Below, piece by piece: positions 1 to 8,641 of a stretch of DNA of 64,000 nt. How positions within the stretch are numbered: the stretch's first letter is position 1; every line of letters starts with the position of its first letter. Under the pieces are notes generated by a model, which was not told where the DNA came from, searched no databases, and saw only the letters and a list, made by a program, of their open reading frames with translations. The position numbers and the translations under genes were made by a program. Origin of the DNA: CAZVWH01 sp964631175 (GTDB taxonomy: Bacteria; Planctomycetota; Phycisphaerae; Sedimentisphaerales; Anaerobacaceae); assembly GCA_964631175.1 (NCBI GenBank), contig CAZVWH010000001.1, forward strand, positions 1 through 64,000. The letters are read 5' to 3'.

Positions 1-36
1 ATTCCTCGACCCGCCTTCGGCTCGCTCGAAATGACA
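1..36. repeat. Partial dispersed TCGAAATGAC repeat at window edge
   Basis: The first bases carry the right half of the repeat seen complete at 11375-11485 and 57783-57886: a TCGAC box, a GC-rich spacer and GCTCGAAATGAC. The left half lies outside the window. It is non-coding here. Confidence 0.6.
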
Positions 37-94
37 TTCTGAACTCTTTTCAACAAAGCAAGCGTCTAACAGAATGAATAGTATAGCTTACTTT

Positions 95-228
95 CTGTCA
101 CTCCCGCGTAGGCGGGAGTCCATAAAAAGCCATAGAATACTGGATTCCCGCTCCCCGATTATGCGGGGACAAGTTTACCCCACGCAGTGTGGCTTGCGCC
201 ACTGCGAAGGCAGGGGCGGGAATGACAG
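95..228. repeat. Composite inverted repeat with dRS3-like cores
   Basis: The outer arms CTGTCACTCCCGC and GCGGGAATGACAG face each other over 134 bases. The left arm contains the palindrome ACTCCCGCGTAGGCGGGAGT, which resembles the short dRS3 repeats of Neisseria. A second internal palindrome (GCAGTG ... CACTGC, about 184-205) lies near the right arm. No coding capacity is supported. The region from 229 to the sppA start holds only the leader and ribosome binding site. Confidence 0.6.
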
Positions 229-344
229 ACGTAGAGTATTTCTAATTTTGTTAGAGCCTCTTAATCAATGATTGACATTGGAAAATGCTTTATGTACAAT
301 TCAACTGCGCGTTTTTGACAAAAATCTTTTGGAAAGGATTTATA

Positions 345-1403
345 ATGGATTTTGAACAGAATAATAATCTATCAGGGTCAGGAGGACCGCAGCCAACAGA
401 GCCAATATCCGGCGTTAGTCAAACTGGGCTGATGTCAAAACCGCCAAGCAAAGGAACCGGCTGGAAGGTGTTCTTTGGCATTGTTTTAGCAATGTCGGTT
501 TTGGCGAATATCGCGCTGGTTCTAATGTTAATCGGAATAGTAGCTATCTTTACAACAGGACAAAGGGGTCTTTTCACCGAAGAAGTTGTAAGAAAAGGGC
601 CTGCAAGAAACAAGATAGCGATAATTACGGTTGATGGCATAATACACAACGAGCAAGCTAAAGATGTTTACAGACAATTAAAAGAGGCCCGGCAGGACAA
701 GCGGGTGAAGGGACTGGTAATTCGAGTAAATTCACCCGGCGGCACCATCTCCGGCAGCGACCAAATCTATAAGGAGATCCTAAAATACCGGGACGAGGAA
801 AAAAAGCCGGTCATCGCTTTTATGCAGAGCGTTGCTGCTTCGGGCGGATATTATACGTCGGTCGCATGCGAGAAAATTGTTGCAGAACCAACTACAATTA
901 CAGGCTCGATCGGCGTAATAAGCCTGTACTTTGTGGTTCAGGAATTGCTGGAAGATACGCTCGGCATTTTGCCGGTGGTCGTCAAATCCGGCGAAAAAAA
1001 AGATTGGCCCAGCTCATTCCAGGCGCCAACGGAAGAACAATTGAAGTACCTCCAGGATAAGCTAATAATACCTGCTTATGAAAGGTTCGTGGAGATTGTC
1101 GCCGAGGGCAGGAGTGGAACACTTTCGAAAGATCGAATCAAGCAGCTTGCTGACGGTAGCATTTTTGGCGCCCAGGAGGCGCTTCAGGAAAAGCTCATAG
1201 ATAAGATTGGCTATCTGGATGATGCCATAGAGCTGGTTAAATCAATGGCCGATATTGAAAAGGCTCAGGTGGTTGAGTATCGTAAGCAACTTTCCATAGC
1301 CAGTTTTTTGAGCTACCGCAATCCAAACGCTTTGAAAATCACCACAGACACACTCTACGAATTTAGTACGCCGAAGATAATGTACCTTTGGACCGGACGT
1401 TAG
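345..1403 (+). CDS. sppA: Signal peptide peptidase SppA-like, S49 serine protease
   Basis: This is a membrane-anchored peptidase of family S49, predicted to cleave remnant signal peptides at the membrane. ATG at 345 is chosen because GGAAAGGA lies 6 bases upstream; an upstream in-frame ATG at 285 has no such site. The 352-residue product has a polar N terminus, one membrane helix at about residues 41-70, then the ClpP-like S49 fold. The nucleophile is Ser166 in AASGGYY. The general base is a lysine of the SGEKKD segment (residue 218 or 219), by analogy with the Ser/Lys dyad of Bacillus SppA. The length fits the short single-domain SppA forms, not the 600-residue E. coli enzyme. It stands alone and converges with the pseudopilin gene. 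Confidence 0.9.
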   Translation: MDFEQNNNLSGSGGPQPTEPISGVSQTGLMSKPPSKGTGWKVFFGIVLAMSVLANIALVLMLIGIVAIFTTGQRGLFTEEVVRKGPARNKIAIITVDGIIHNEQAKDVYRQLKEARQDKRVKGLVIRVNSPGGTISGSDQIYKEILKYRDEEKKPVIAFMQSVAASGGYYTSVACEKIVAEPTTITGSIGVISLYFVVQELLEDTLGILPVVVKSGEKKDWPSSFQAPTEEQLKYLQDKLIIPAYERFVEIVAEGRSGTLSKDRIKQLADGSIFGAQEALQEKLIDKIGYLDDAIELVKSMADIEKAQVVEYRKQLSIASFLSYRNPNALKITTDTLYEFSTPKIMYLWTGR

Positions 1404-1429
1404 CAACCGGTCTATAGAGAGGTGTTTTC

Positions 1430-2263
1430 TTAGTAATCTCTGAAGCTTCTCATCCACTCCGGCCAGTCATTTGGCATAACGCCCCCAGCCGTAGTCCATG
1501 GACCGGATGTGTTATATGCCTTATGCCACTTTAAAGTCCATAACTCTTTGAGTCCGACATTTCTGACAGACCAATCCAGAAAGGCCATGTTTGTGTATCC
1601 GTTGTGCCGGTTTATACAAATGCGTCTCATGTGCTGATAGCTCTCCCACGCCGCATCTTCATTCCCCGGCGGCGTATCCGTCACCAGCGGCCAGACATTG
1701 AATCGCAGTGCATCCATAAACAGAGGTATATAGCCGGCACCGTTGACATTGGGAGTTCTCCAATTATTTACAGTCTCAAAACTTTCATAAACTGTCGGGT
1801 ACTGTGGCGGAGGGTTCTCTACCCAGCCGTTTATCCCGTAGCTGCCCCAGTCGCCGTCCGGGTCATAGCCCGGGTCGTCTGCGGCTGTAAATACACCCCA
1901 GGCGGAAAATATATTAAGACGACCATCTGCCATGCCATCTGAATCCGCGTCCAAAGGCTTTATCGCGGTTGGACAGCACATAATCTTTTTATCATTATGA
2001 TAATATGATCTCAGAGCATTAAACCAATGATTTGTATGCCCGGGTTTGCCGTCGGTTTCGATCCCAGCATGGAACTTGCCGTTATTGTCTTCGGTAAACA
2101 TCGAAAAGTACATGGACCATTGTTTGAGCTTCGCTCGACAAGCGATTGTCTTGGCTTGTAGTTTTACCCGATTCAATGCCGGCATCAAGATCGACATTAG
2201 AAGCGCAATAATAGCGATCACTACCAACAGCTCTATTAATGTAAATCCCCATCTTTTGTCCAT
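1430..2263 (-). CDS. Prepilin-type N-terminal cleavage/methylation exoprotein
   Basis: This 277-residue protein begins MDKRWGFTLIELLVV, the type IV prepilin/pseudopilin leader: cleavage is expected after Gly6 with methylation of the new Phe, followed by one long hydrophobic helix. ATG at 2263 is chosen because AGAAGGAGT lies about 8 bases upstream; an in-frame upstream ATG at 2305 lacks a site. The globular part is Cys/Trp-rich and ends with NRHNGYTNMAFLDWSVR followed by LWTLKW, a planctomycete variant of the H-X9-DG tail with Trp replacing Gly. The gene at 40283 encodes a clear paralogue with the same ending. Such proteins are abundant in Phycisphaerae and presumably sit at the cell surface or in pseudopilus-like assemblies. 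Their substrate or role is unknown. Confidence 0.85.
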   Translation of the reverse strand: MDKRWGFTLIELLVVIAIIALLMSILMPALNRVKLQAKTIACRAKLKQWSMYFSMFTEDNNGKFHAGIETDGKPGHTNHWFNALRSYYHNDKKIMCCPTAIKPLDADSDGMADGRLNIFSAWGVFTAADDPGYDPDGDWGSYGINGWVENPPPQYPTVYESFETVNNWRTPNVNGAGYIPLFMDALRFNVWPLVTDTPPGNEDAAWESYQHMRRICINRHNGYTNMAFLDWSVRNVGLKELWTLKWHKAYNTSGPWTTAGGVMPNDWPEWMRSFRDY

Positions 2264-2763
2264 AGCAATACTCCTTCTCTTTGCAAGCTGGGTTATCACC
2301 TTCACAGAATGGACAAGCCCACTTTTTTTACACTCTCTATGTAGTAGTATATATTAAGCGCGATTTTCTTGCAATATAAAAAACCATGATGCCGATTTTT
2401 TGAAAAGCTCATTTTTTGAGTATTGCGGTATGAGCAGCTTATGGAAGGCTTTAGCATCTTCGCACGGTTTTCATTTAGCTAAAGCCGATGTTTCCGCACA
2501 AACATACAAAACCGGACCTGTACACCTCGGAGATTTTCCTTGAAAAACAGGTGGTTATTTTTGTATAAATAAGATGGTTGAGGTGTGTCTGGATTCCGGC
2601 TCCGCAGGCGCGAAGCTTCGGTCAATCCGCCTCGGCGGATTTATCCTTCGTAGCAGGACTACTACGGAGAATAGATTGGCTTCGAGAAGAAGGAGGTAAA
2701 AGTCTTGTCATATAAGTTCCTTTTTCAGCACTAAGTTGAGTTTTGTCTTTAAGGAGGACTATT
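2264..2763. other. Divergent intergenic region, promoters plus repeats
   Basis: These 500 bases separate two divergently transcribed exoprotein genes. The left part is AT-rich and probably holds the promoter of the pseudopilin gene. The right part (about 2584-2700) is a mosaic of dispersed words: a CCGCCTCGGCGGAT palindrome, CCTTCGTAG followed by CTACTACGG, and a GAAGAAGGAGG run. The last bases carry AAGGAGG, the ribosome binding site of the LamG gene. No gene is supported. Confidence 0.5.
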
Positions 2764-5700
2764 ATGTGTAGAAAATCGAAGACCCACAAAGGGGCGAAGC
2801 TCCGCTGTGATGGATTGATTCCTGTCCTGAGCCGTGTCGAAGGATATCTAATTTCTTTTATGTCAGTGGCGCTTTTCACTTTGACCTGTACGGCCAATGC
2901 CGAGCTTATTGGCTGGTGGAAACTGGATGAAGGCTCCGGCATCGAGTTTTGGGATGAAACGGATTACTGGCATGATGGGACCATCGATCCGTGGAATGAA
3001 GCGAAGGTTAGATGGACGACCGAGGGCTATGATAGTAACGCTTTGGAGTTTGTATCAGCCACTGAGCCGTTCACTATGTGTGATGCCTCAATAACAACAA
3101 ACCTGTTGAATATTAGTGAAGCAACAACCTCGTTCTGGATGAACATGCCTACAACCTTCCAGGCGTGGGGGCCCATTTTCGTGTTTCTGGGCACGAGCGG
3201 CGATCATAGTGTGGAGTGTAATGGAGTGGGTGACTTGTATATTGCCGACTTCGGTGTTGACACATACGGGGACCTTGGTACCAGCGGCGCCAAGCTCAAC
3301 GACAATCAGTGGCATCATGTTGCCATTACCTACAGCGTTACCGCCAATACGATGGTTGTCTACGTGGACGGCCAGGCTGCTGGCAGCCAATCATTCACTG
3401 CGAACGACCCCATTACAGCGGTTCGCATAGGTGGCCCCCGCTCGGACGGTCGTGCCCAGTGGCGACGTTACATAGGCCGGCTCGATGAAGCGGCTGTTTG
3501 GAACCATGGGCTAAGTGCAGATGAGGTCCAGAACGTGTTCTGGTTCGGTCCCCGATGGACACGGTTTGCCACCAATCCCCAACCGGCCAATGGGGCAACA
3601 ATTGGTACAACCAATGTGACGCTGGGCTGGACCGCGGGCGATACTGCTACCCAACACCATGTGTATATCGGCGAGAGCCTTGAGGATGTGCAGAATGGCA
3701 CCGGAGGCACTGACCATGGTCTGACCGGCGAGACAACTTTCTCGAATTACTCCTGGGAGCTTGGCAAGACCTATTACTTGCGTATCGACGAGGTCGAGGC
3801 TGATGGTGTCACCGTACATACCGGTGCAGTATGGAGCTTTACTATTTCCACGAAGCTCGCCTCCAATCCAGTTCCATCCAATGATGCCAGGCTCGTAGCC
3901 ACGAACGTCACACTAAGCTGGACCGCAGGCTCAGGTGCTATCTCACATAATGTGTATTTCGGTACTGATCCGGATAACATACCGCTCGCCTCAGAAACGC
4001 AAACTGAAACCACATATCAACAAGAGAGCTTGGATCTCAACACAACGTACTACTGGCGTATCGATGAGTTCGATGGCACAGATATATATACAGGTGACCT
4101 CTGGAGCTTCAAAACCACACCCGATATAAAGATTACTGACCCCAATCTTGTCGGCTGGTTTAATTTCAATGCTGACGAAAATAACATAGCTGTTGACTGG
4201 TCCGGTTACGGAAACCACGGCAATATTTTTGGCAATCCGAATCGCGTTGATGGTTATGACCTTGGTGCGCTGGAGTTTGATGGTATTGACGATCATATTG
4301 AGATACCCCGGTTAATAAGTACCGATCTTACAATAATGGCCTGGATCGAAACTTCCACCCCCGGTGCCACAGGCACAACCGCTCGAGAAGGCAGCGGCCT
4401 GTTTTGGTCGGACCACGCCGGCGGCGGAGATCACTTCCTGCTGGCAGTGTTGGGAACAAAGTTGGCATTCGAGACCGGACCCGGCGGCAATCCTAATACC
4501 ACCTCGAACAGAGATGTTGTCAAAGGTGAATGGGTACACGTAGCTGTAACCAGGGAAGAAAGCTCAAAAGATGTCGAATTCTTCATCGATGCAGCGCCCG
4601 ACGTGACCGGCAATCACAGTGGTGACAACAACGTTGGTTCCAATCCCATGATTGTTATAGGAGCAAATCTTCTCGATTCGCGGTACTTCACAGGATTTAT
4701 TGACGAAGTTCGCTTCTATGACAGGGTACTAACACAGCAAGAGATCGAGCAAGCTATGATAACCAACCCGGCAATTGCCCGCGGAGCAATTCCGGCAAAC
4801 GGAGGAACACCGGACATTGAACATATTACATCTCTTAGCTGGGTGCCGGGGGAAAATGCAGTCCAGCATGATGTATACTTTGACACCGATGCGGATGCCG
4901 TGGAAGAAGCCGATACATCAGATACCACAGGTATATATCGTCGCCGACAAGACCCCAATACATATACTCTATCAATAACTTTCGAAGTCGGTCAGACTTA
5001 TTACTGGCGTATCGATGAAATAGACAGCAACGCAAATATCAGCAAAGGCAGAGTATGGAGCTTTACAGTAGCTAATTACCTTGTTGTCGATGACTTTGAG
5101 GACTACGACGATGTCGATAACAGAATATATTATGCCTGGGAAGACTACTATGTGAATAATACAGGCATGACTGTGGGGCACCTTGAGGCTCCGTTTGCTG
5201 AAAGATTAATTGTTCACAGCGGCTCTCAGTCTATGTACATGCGCTACGACAATGATGGTACTGTGAATGAGGGCACCAGCCTTGAGAAGGCTGGGACACT
5301 GTTTTATTCCGAGGCTCAACGTTCATGGCAAGCTCCTCAGGATTGGACCAGACGCGGCGTTAATTCTCTAACGATGTGGCTGCGAGGTATATCTGCATCG
5401 GTCGGCAGCTTTACGCTTGGGCCACCGATTACGATGACCGGCTCCGGTGCGGATATCTGGGAAAATTCTGACCAATTCCACTATGCCTACAAACGGCTCT
5501 CCGGCATCGGAAGTATAACAGCAAAGGTGGTAAGCATGACTAATACCCACAACTCGGCCAAGGCCGGTGTTATGATTCGCGAATCTCTGGAACCGGACGC
5601 TGCACATGCCATGGTGGCTATCCAGCCTATGAATGAGGTTCAATTACTGTATCGTTCAACCGCAGGTGATGACAGCATAGCTATTGGACAAAGCGAAATC

Positions 5701-6231
5701 AGCACTCCTGTATGGGTAAGATTGACCCGCAGTGGCAACACCCTTACGGGCATGTATTCGGTCGACGGAGCCACCTGGGAGACACTGGATACGGCGATAG
5801 TACCAATGCTTCCGGATGTCTATATAGGCTTAATTGTATGCAGCCATGACAACAATGCTACTTGTACAGCCGAATTCTCTGATGTTGACATTGACGGCAC
5901 AGTGACAAGCGATTGGCAGTCACAGGATATCGGCATAGAAAGTAATACTGCTGAGCCGATGTACATGGTTCTGAAAGATAATGCCGGCAGTAGTGCATTG
6001 GTCAACCACCCGGACCCGGCTGCAACGACTGTAAGCACCTGGACGGAGTGGAATATTCCGCTGGCCGACTTTACGGGCGTGAATCCACAGGCTATCAAGA
6101 AGATGGCCATTGGTGTTGGCGACAGGACCAATCCACCCCCGCAGCTTTCTGCGAAAGCAGAAGCGGGCGGTGGTGCAGGTGACTTGTACATTGATGATAT
6201 CAGGCTGAATATTCCAATGTCGGCGGAATAG
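2764..6231 (+). CDS. Secreted multi-domain LamG protein
   Basis: ATG at 2764 follows AAGGAGG by 7 bases, giving 1155 residues. An unusually long basic N terminus (about 30 residues) precedes a hydrophobic core and a TANA cleavage site; part of it is encoded by a dispersed repeat at 2821-2843. By nucleotide position, the order is: LamG-like beta-sandwich 2893-3530, two fibronectin-III-like domains with TYYLRID/TYYWRID motifs 3541-4130, a second LamG-like domain 4141-4770, a third FnIII-like domain 4780-5070, then a DDFEDY-type carbohydrate-binding-like domain split by an inserted module (about 5401-5900) containing a KAGVMIRESL motif. No catalytic domain or dockerin was recognised. The domains suggest extracellular glycan binding or adhesion; the ligand is unknown. 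The same TYYWRIDEV and DDFESY modules recur in the gene at 62604. Confidence 0.85.
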   Translation: MCRKSKTHKGAKLRCDGLIPVLSRVEGYLISFMSVALFTLTCTANAELIGWWKLDEGSGIEFWDETDYWHDGTIDPWNEAKVRWTTEGYDSNALEFVSATEPFTMCDASITTNLLNISEATTSFWMNMPTTFQAWGPIFVFLGTSGDHSVECNGVGDLYIADFGVDTYGDLGTSGAKLNDNQWHHVAITYSVTANTMVVYVDGQAAGSQSFTANDPITAVRIGGPRSDGRAQWRRYIGRLDEAAVWNHGLSADEVQNVFWFGPRWTRFATNPQPANGATIGTTNVTLGWTAGDTATQHHVYIGESLEDVQNGTGGTDHGLTGETTFSNYSWELGKTYYLRIDEVEADGVTVHTGAVWSFTISTKLASNPVPSNDARLVATNVTLSWTAGSGAISHNVYFGTDPDNIPLASETQTETTYQQESLDLNTTYYWRIDEFDGTDIYTGDLWSFKTTPDIKITDPNLVGWFNFNADENNIAVDWSGYGNHGNIFGNPNRVDGYDLGALEFDGIDDHIEIPRLISTDLTIMAWIETSTPGATGTTAREGSGLFWSDHAGGGDHFLLAVLGTKLAFETGPGGNPNTTSNRDVVKGEWVHVAVTREESSKDVEFFIDAAPDVTGNHSGDNNVGSNPMIVIGANLLDSRYFTGFIDEVRFYDRVLTQQEIEQAMITNPAIARGAIPANGGTPDIEHITSLSWVPGENAVQHDVYFDTDADAVEEADTSDTTGIYRRRQDPNTYTLSITFEVGQTYYWRIDEIDSNANISKGRVWSFTVANYLVVDDFEDYDDVDNRIYYAWEDYYVNNTGMTVGHLEAPFAERLIVHSGSQSMYMRYDNDGTVNEGTSLEKAGTLFYSEAQRSWQAPQDWTRRGVNSLTMWLRGISASVGSFTLGPPITMTGSGADIWENSDQFHYAYKRLSGIGSITAKVVSMTNTHNSAKAGVMIRESLEPDAAHAMVAIQPMNEVQLLYRSTAGDDSIAIGQSEISTPVWVRLTRSGNTLTGMYSVDGATWETLDTAIVPMLPDVYIGLIVCSHDNNATCTAEFSDVDIDGTVTSDWQSQDIGIESNTAEPMYMVLKDNAGSSALVNHPDPAATTVSTWTEWNIPLADFTGVNPQAIKKMAIGVGDRTNPPPQLSAKAEAGGGAGDLYIDDIRLNIPMSAE
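2821..2843 (+). repeat. Dispersed CCTGTCCTGAG...TCGAAGG word inside CDS
   Basis: The word CCTGTCCTGAGC, a 4-base spacer, then GTCGAAGG lies in frame in the leader of the LamG gene and encodes PVLSRVEG. The same word is found inside hairpins at 25334-25377 and 38315-38358 and, on the opposite strand, at about 7632-7655. Confidence 0.7.
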
Positions 6232-6274
6232 CGGCTGGCTCAGGTTAAGTCCGCCTAATGTGGATTGCATCAAT

Positions 6275-6318
6275 TCGGGGCTTATACTGATTTATCAGTA
6301 TAGGCCCCGATTCTTTTT
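6275..6318 (+). terminator. Rho-independent terminator after the LamG gene
   Basis: TCGGGGC and TATACTGA pair with TCAGTATA and GCCCCGA, forming a long stem with a short ATT loop. The sequence TTCTTTTTT follows immediately. It lies 44 bases after the stop codon. Confidence 0.85.
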
Positions 6319-6352
6319 TACTTCTCCGTACTTATAGGATATTGTTCAGAAT

Positions 6353-7600
6353 ATGTATCCGCTAATTAGTATCATAATATCACTGGCTGTGCTGGTGACG
6401 CTACTGCGTCTGAAAATCAAGATCGGCCTGGCTATGGTTATTTCCGCCTGCATATTGGCGTTGTTACTGCGTGTCTCGCCGACCCAATTGAGCCGAACAT
6501 TGGCAGCAGAATGGCGACGTGAGCTTCTAACCCAAACCACAGGTTATCTTTTCGTATCGCTGACCGCACTGCTGCTTCTGGTCAACGTCATTGGTACTGC
6601 GATGGAAGAAATCGGCCTTTCACAGCGATTGGTCCCTGCGATGCAGGGACTGTTCAAAAGCCGCAGGTTCGCATTGGCACTGATACCGCTGATAATGGGG
6701 ATGCTGCCAACGCCGGGCGGGATTATGCTGTCGGCGCCTATGGTTCGCGAGGCGGGTGACAAAATCGGAGTCGAACGCAGCCGATTGGCCGCTATCAACT
6801 TCCTGTTCCGTCATCAATGGGAGCCTGTCTGGCCGCTCTTTCCGGCAGTGCCCCTTATCCAAAGCCTGCTCGGCATTTCGGCATTCACTCTGTTCTACCA
6901 CCACATTGTGCTGACTGTAGCTGGTATTGCCAGTGGTGTCATTACGCTTCTTATGTTCGGCATACCGCCGAAAAATCCCGACCATCAGTACGGCCAGCGC
7001 CAAGTTGGTCATCACTTGCGCGATTTTTTTAATGCCTTTTGGCCTATTGCATTTACCGCCGGTCTATATATCGCTTTCAACCTGCCGCCGGCCGTTGGGA
7101 TATTCCTGGCCATCATTGGATTACTTGTAGCTCATAAAGTGCCCTTCAATCGGTGGCCAAGGATATTTAGAGCCGCTCTGGAGCCGGACATGGTGTTTTT
7201 GATCTTTGGCGCGCTATTATTCAAAGTCAACTTAGAAGCAAGTGACGCTATCGGCTGTGTCGTACAGTTTCTGACCGGTGCACACGTGCCGATATATCTG
7301 CTGTTGTTCATTCTACCTATGCTGGTCAGCTTCAGCACCGGCGTAACGATGCCGACCGTAGCGATTACGTATCCGTTTCTCATTGGCTTTATTGGAAGGG
7401 GCAGTGAAGCCAAAATGGGATTGGAAGTGTTAGCCTTTTCAGGCATAATCTTTGGCCTGTCACTGACGCCGGTACATCTTTGCCTGTCCCTTTCAGCGAG
7501 TTATTTTGAGACTTCGCTGGTCAGAATCATCCTAAAGCTCTTACCGCCGGCAGCAGCCATCGCCGGTGCAGGTGTACTGATGGCGGTCTTTTTTGGTTAA
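6353..7600 (+). CDS. DUF401 family integral membrane protein
   Basis: This is a 415-residue polytopic membrane protein with about ten hydrophobic segments. It carries the family hallmark MLPTPGGIMLSAPMV at about residues 121-135. DUF401 proteins resemble anion or gluconate-type permeases in architecture, but no substrate is established. The C-terminal half shows a second amphipathic loop followed by helices, consistent with an inverted repeat transporter fold (inference). It stands alone between the terminator at 6275 and the convergent rsmI gene, so genomic context gives no substrate hint. Confidence 0.8.
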   Translation: MYPLISIIISLAVLVTLLRLKIKIGLAMVISACILALLLRVSPTQLSRTLAAEWRRELLTQTTGYLFVSLTALLLLVNVIGTAMEEIGLSQRLVPAMQGLFKSRRFALALIPLIMGMLPTPGGIMLSAPMVREAGDKIGVERSRLAAINFLFRHQWEPVWPLFPAVPLIQSLLGISAFTLFYHHIVLTVAGIASGVITLLMFGIPPKNPDHQYGQRQVGHHLRDFFNAFWPIAFTAGLYIAFNLPPAVGIFLAIIGLLVAHKVPFNRWPRIFRAALEPDMVFLIFGALLFKVNLEASDAIGCVVQFLTGAHVPIYLLLFILPMLVSFSTGVTMPTVAITYPFLIGFIGRGSEAKMGLEVLAFSGIIFGLSLTPVHLCLSLSASYFETSLVRIILKLLPPAAAIAGAGVLMAVFFG

Positions 7601-7618
7601 AAACCTATAGAAAAGAAA

Positions 7619-7662
7619 CCCCCAGTAAAACCCTTCGACTGCGCTCAGGGCAGGCCTGGGGG
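7619..7662. repeat. CTAAA-tailed hairpin between convergent genes
   Basis: CCCCCAG pairs with CTGGGGG around a core containing CCTTCGACTGCGCTCAGG, itself a version of the dispersed TCGAAGG/CCTGAG word. The tail GCTAA follows on the right. It sits between the stop codons of the DUF401 gene and rsmI and could act as a bidirectional terminator. Confidence 0.65.
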
Positions 7663-7674
7663 CTAATATATTCT

Positions 7675-8355
7675 TTATTGACTTTTCGCCTTTTGGTCCT
7701 GAGCGCCGGCTATGACAACTACATATTCACCTTTCGGCTTTTCAAGCTGCGCTAATAATTCGGACAATCGGCCACGCTTTATCGATTCAAATACCTTTGT
7801 CAGCTCCTTAGCTAAAACAGCTCGGCGGTCTCCTAATACATCCAAAGCATCTTTTATAAAGCTGTGCAAACGATGGGGACTTTCATAAAAAACGAGTGTG
7901 TAAGGTGACTCTTTGTCACCAGCTAAAAATCGTCTTCGTTTGCTGCTTGTGCGGGGCGGAAAGCCACGAAAAGTGAAACTATGCGTAGGCAGGCCTGACA
8001 AAACCAGAGCCATCACAAACGCTGTAGCACCAGGAATCAACGTCACCTCGACGCCTGCTTCAATAGCCGAGCGCACCAATGTAAAACCGGGATCAGAAAT
8101 ACCGGGCGTACCCGCATTCGTGACCAGAGCAACCGATTTGCCTTTGTTAAGCAAGGCGACAATCTTCCTTGCAGCTTTAGCTTTATTATGCTCGTGGAAA
8201 GAGATTTGTGGCTTTTTAATATCAAAATGCTTGAGCAAAATACCGGTCTTGCGCGTATCCTCACTTGCGACATAATCCACCAGACGTAGCGTTTCCAGCG
8301 CACGCAGAGTAATGTCCGACAGGTTCCCAATGGGCGTGGCTACCAAATAAAGCAT
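7675..8355 (-). CDS. rsmI: 16S rRNA (cytidine1402-2'-O)-methyltransferase
   Basis: This tetrapyrrole-methylase-fold enzyme 2'-O-methylates C1402 of 16S rRNA in the decoding centre, using SAM. The start at 8355 gives [16 protein letters not shown], the family's standard opening; an in-frame ATG 18 bases earlier is less likely. Other hallmarks are [26 protein letters not shown] and FYESPHR. At 226 residues it is shorter than the usual roughly 280. It ends soon after GEYVVVIAG, so the small C-terminal domain found in many RsmI proteins is missing. It stands alone; the 286 bases to the next gene hold only dispersed repeat words. Confidence 0.93.
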   Translation of the reverse strand: MLYLVATPIGNLSDITLRALETLRLVDYVASEDTRKTGILLKHFDIKKPQISFHEHNKAKAARKIVALLNKGKSVALVTNAGTPGISDPGFTLVRSAIEAGVEVTLIPGATAFVMALVLSGLPTHSFTFRGFPPRTSSKRRRFLAGDKESPYTLVFYESPHRLHSFIKDALDVLGDRRAVLAKELTKVFESIKRGRLSELLAQLEKPKGEYVVVIAGAQDQKAKSQ

Positions 8356-8641
8356 ATTGTCGTCAAATAGCAATACTTATAATTTTGTTTGCAGCGATAA
8401 ATAATGAAGCGAAACTATCAACGAGAATTACGCGCTGTATAGTCCATTGCGTCTTTTGGCGAGTATCTTTCTTCCACCCTTAGTTCGCATCCGAGATCGA
8501 AAACCACATCTTCTTCGTCTCTTAACCTTGCTCCAGCGAGGTTTTTCCATAGACACTCCTGTCGTTGAAAAGCGGTTACTGCGAGGTTTGCCTTGTTCCG
8601 GTCAATCCGCTTATGGCGGTTCTTTCAAACAATATAGTTAA

